NCBI GenBank assembly: GCA_016292295.1
Contig: JADNEJ010000548.1
Coordinates: 1-5,744, forward strand
From: Candidatus Thiodictyon intracellulare
GTDB taxonomy: Bacteria > Pseudomonadota > Gammaproteobacteria > Chromatiales > Chromatiaceae
Direction of reading: 5' to 3'
DNA length: 5,744 bases
Part shown: piece after piece, positions 5,601-5,744 of the stretch
Layout: every line of letters starts with the position of its first letter
Position numbering within the stretch: the first letter of the stretch is position 1
The notes under the pieces: model-generated
Databases searched by the model: none
What the model saw: only the letters and a program-made list of their open reading frames with translations
What the model was told of the DNA's origin: nothing
Made by a program: the position numbers and the translations under genes

Positions 5601-5744
5601 CAGAGCCTGTCGGACTTCGGGGCCCCATCGTGGCGGCGAGTCCGGCACACTGTCGGTATCAACCCTGATGGCCTCCCGATGGCCGGAGTGCTACTGCCGA
5701 TGCGCCGCTTCCACCCGAAGGACCGCGACACTGACTTGCTCCTG
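5601..5744. other. Region downstream of ccoG, no confident gene
   Basis: The frame of ccoG stays open from its stop to the window edge. An ATG at 5679 in that frame would give a 22-codon start (MAGVLLPMRRFHPKD...), but no ribosome binding site precedes it. On the minus strand, one frame ends at TAG (complement 5691-5693) with the plausible C-terminus QVSVAVLRVEAAHRQ, and another ends at the CTAG shared with the ccoG stop. Codon use does not decide among them. The N-terminus of CcoH/FixH, the common next gene, is not seen. A direct repeat GATGGCC occurs at 5667-5673 and 5678-5684. Confidence 0.3.
5608..5647 (+). terminator. Inverted repeat after ccoG, possible transcript end
   Basis: TGTCGGACT (5608-5616) pairs with AGTCCGGCA (5639-5647), nine positions including one U-G. 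The 22-nt loop contains the 8-bp palindrome GGGGCCCC (5619-5626). It starts 8 nt after the ccoG stop. There is no U tract, so it is either a weak or rho-assisted end, a 3' stabiliser, or a repeat unrelated to termination. Confidence 0.3.

Noticed and set aside
1..5744. CRISPR array, tRNA or rRNA gene, insertion sequence, or novel defence-type system
   Set aside because: No regularly spaced repeats, no tRNA-like or rRNA sequence, no transposase and no target-site duplications with terminal repeats were found. The window is explained by a cbb3 oxidase operon.

Overview
The window holds the structural operon of a cbb3-type cytochrome c oxidase, a high-affinity terminal oxidase used at low oxygen, plus one of its assembly genes. 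All recognisable genes lie on the + strand in the order ccoN, ccoO, ccoQ, ccoP, a 51-residue single-span membrane protein that I cannot name, and ccoG (fixG/rdxA family). GC-rich coding sequence, GC-rich third codon positions and the style of the Cco proteins suggest a gammaproteobacterium. My best guess is Chromatiales (purple sulfur bacteria and relatives), but this is inference from recalled family resemblance and was not searched.

Layout: 1-60 is GC-rich and may hold the edge of another gene, but strand and frame cannot be decided. 61-125 is an AT-rich island and the likely promoter region of the operon. 125-236 is a 5' leader with a stem-loop. 237-2490 carries ccoN and ccoO. 2483-3599 carries ccoQ (GTG start) and ccoP. 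The four structural genes overlap by 8, 8 and 14 nt, so they are probably translationally coupled. A strong GC hairpin without a U tract (3623-3649) follows ccoP. The small membrane protein (3681-3836) comes next, behind a strong ribosome binding site. A 321-nt non-coding stretch with nested inverted repeats and an AT-rich, promoter-like patch precedes ccoG (4158-5600), which appears to start at TTG. The last 144 nt hold a hairpin and no confidently called gene. In particular, the expected ccoH/fixH does not begin there.

How the genes work together: CcoN is the haem b/b3-CuB catalytic subunit. CcoO and CcoP are membrane-anchored mono- and di-haem c-type cytochromes that deliver electrons to it. 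CcoQ is a small stabilising subunit. CcoG is a membrane iron-sulfur protein involved in copper handling during CuB assembly. All haem and CuB ligands that I know for CcoN, CcoO and CcoP, and all expected CcoG cysteines, are present, so the enzyme looks functional.

No exotic defence, mobile or wholly new system is visible. The points most worth following are the unnamed small membrane protein between ccoP and ccoG, an apparent in-frame insertion of about 16 residues in CcoO, and the structured intergenic region before ccoG.
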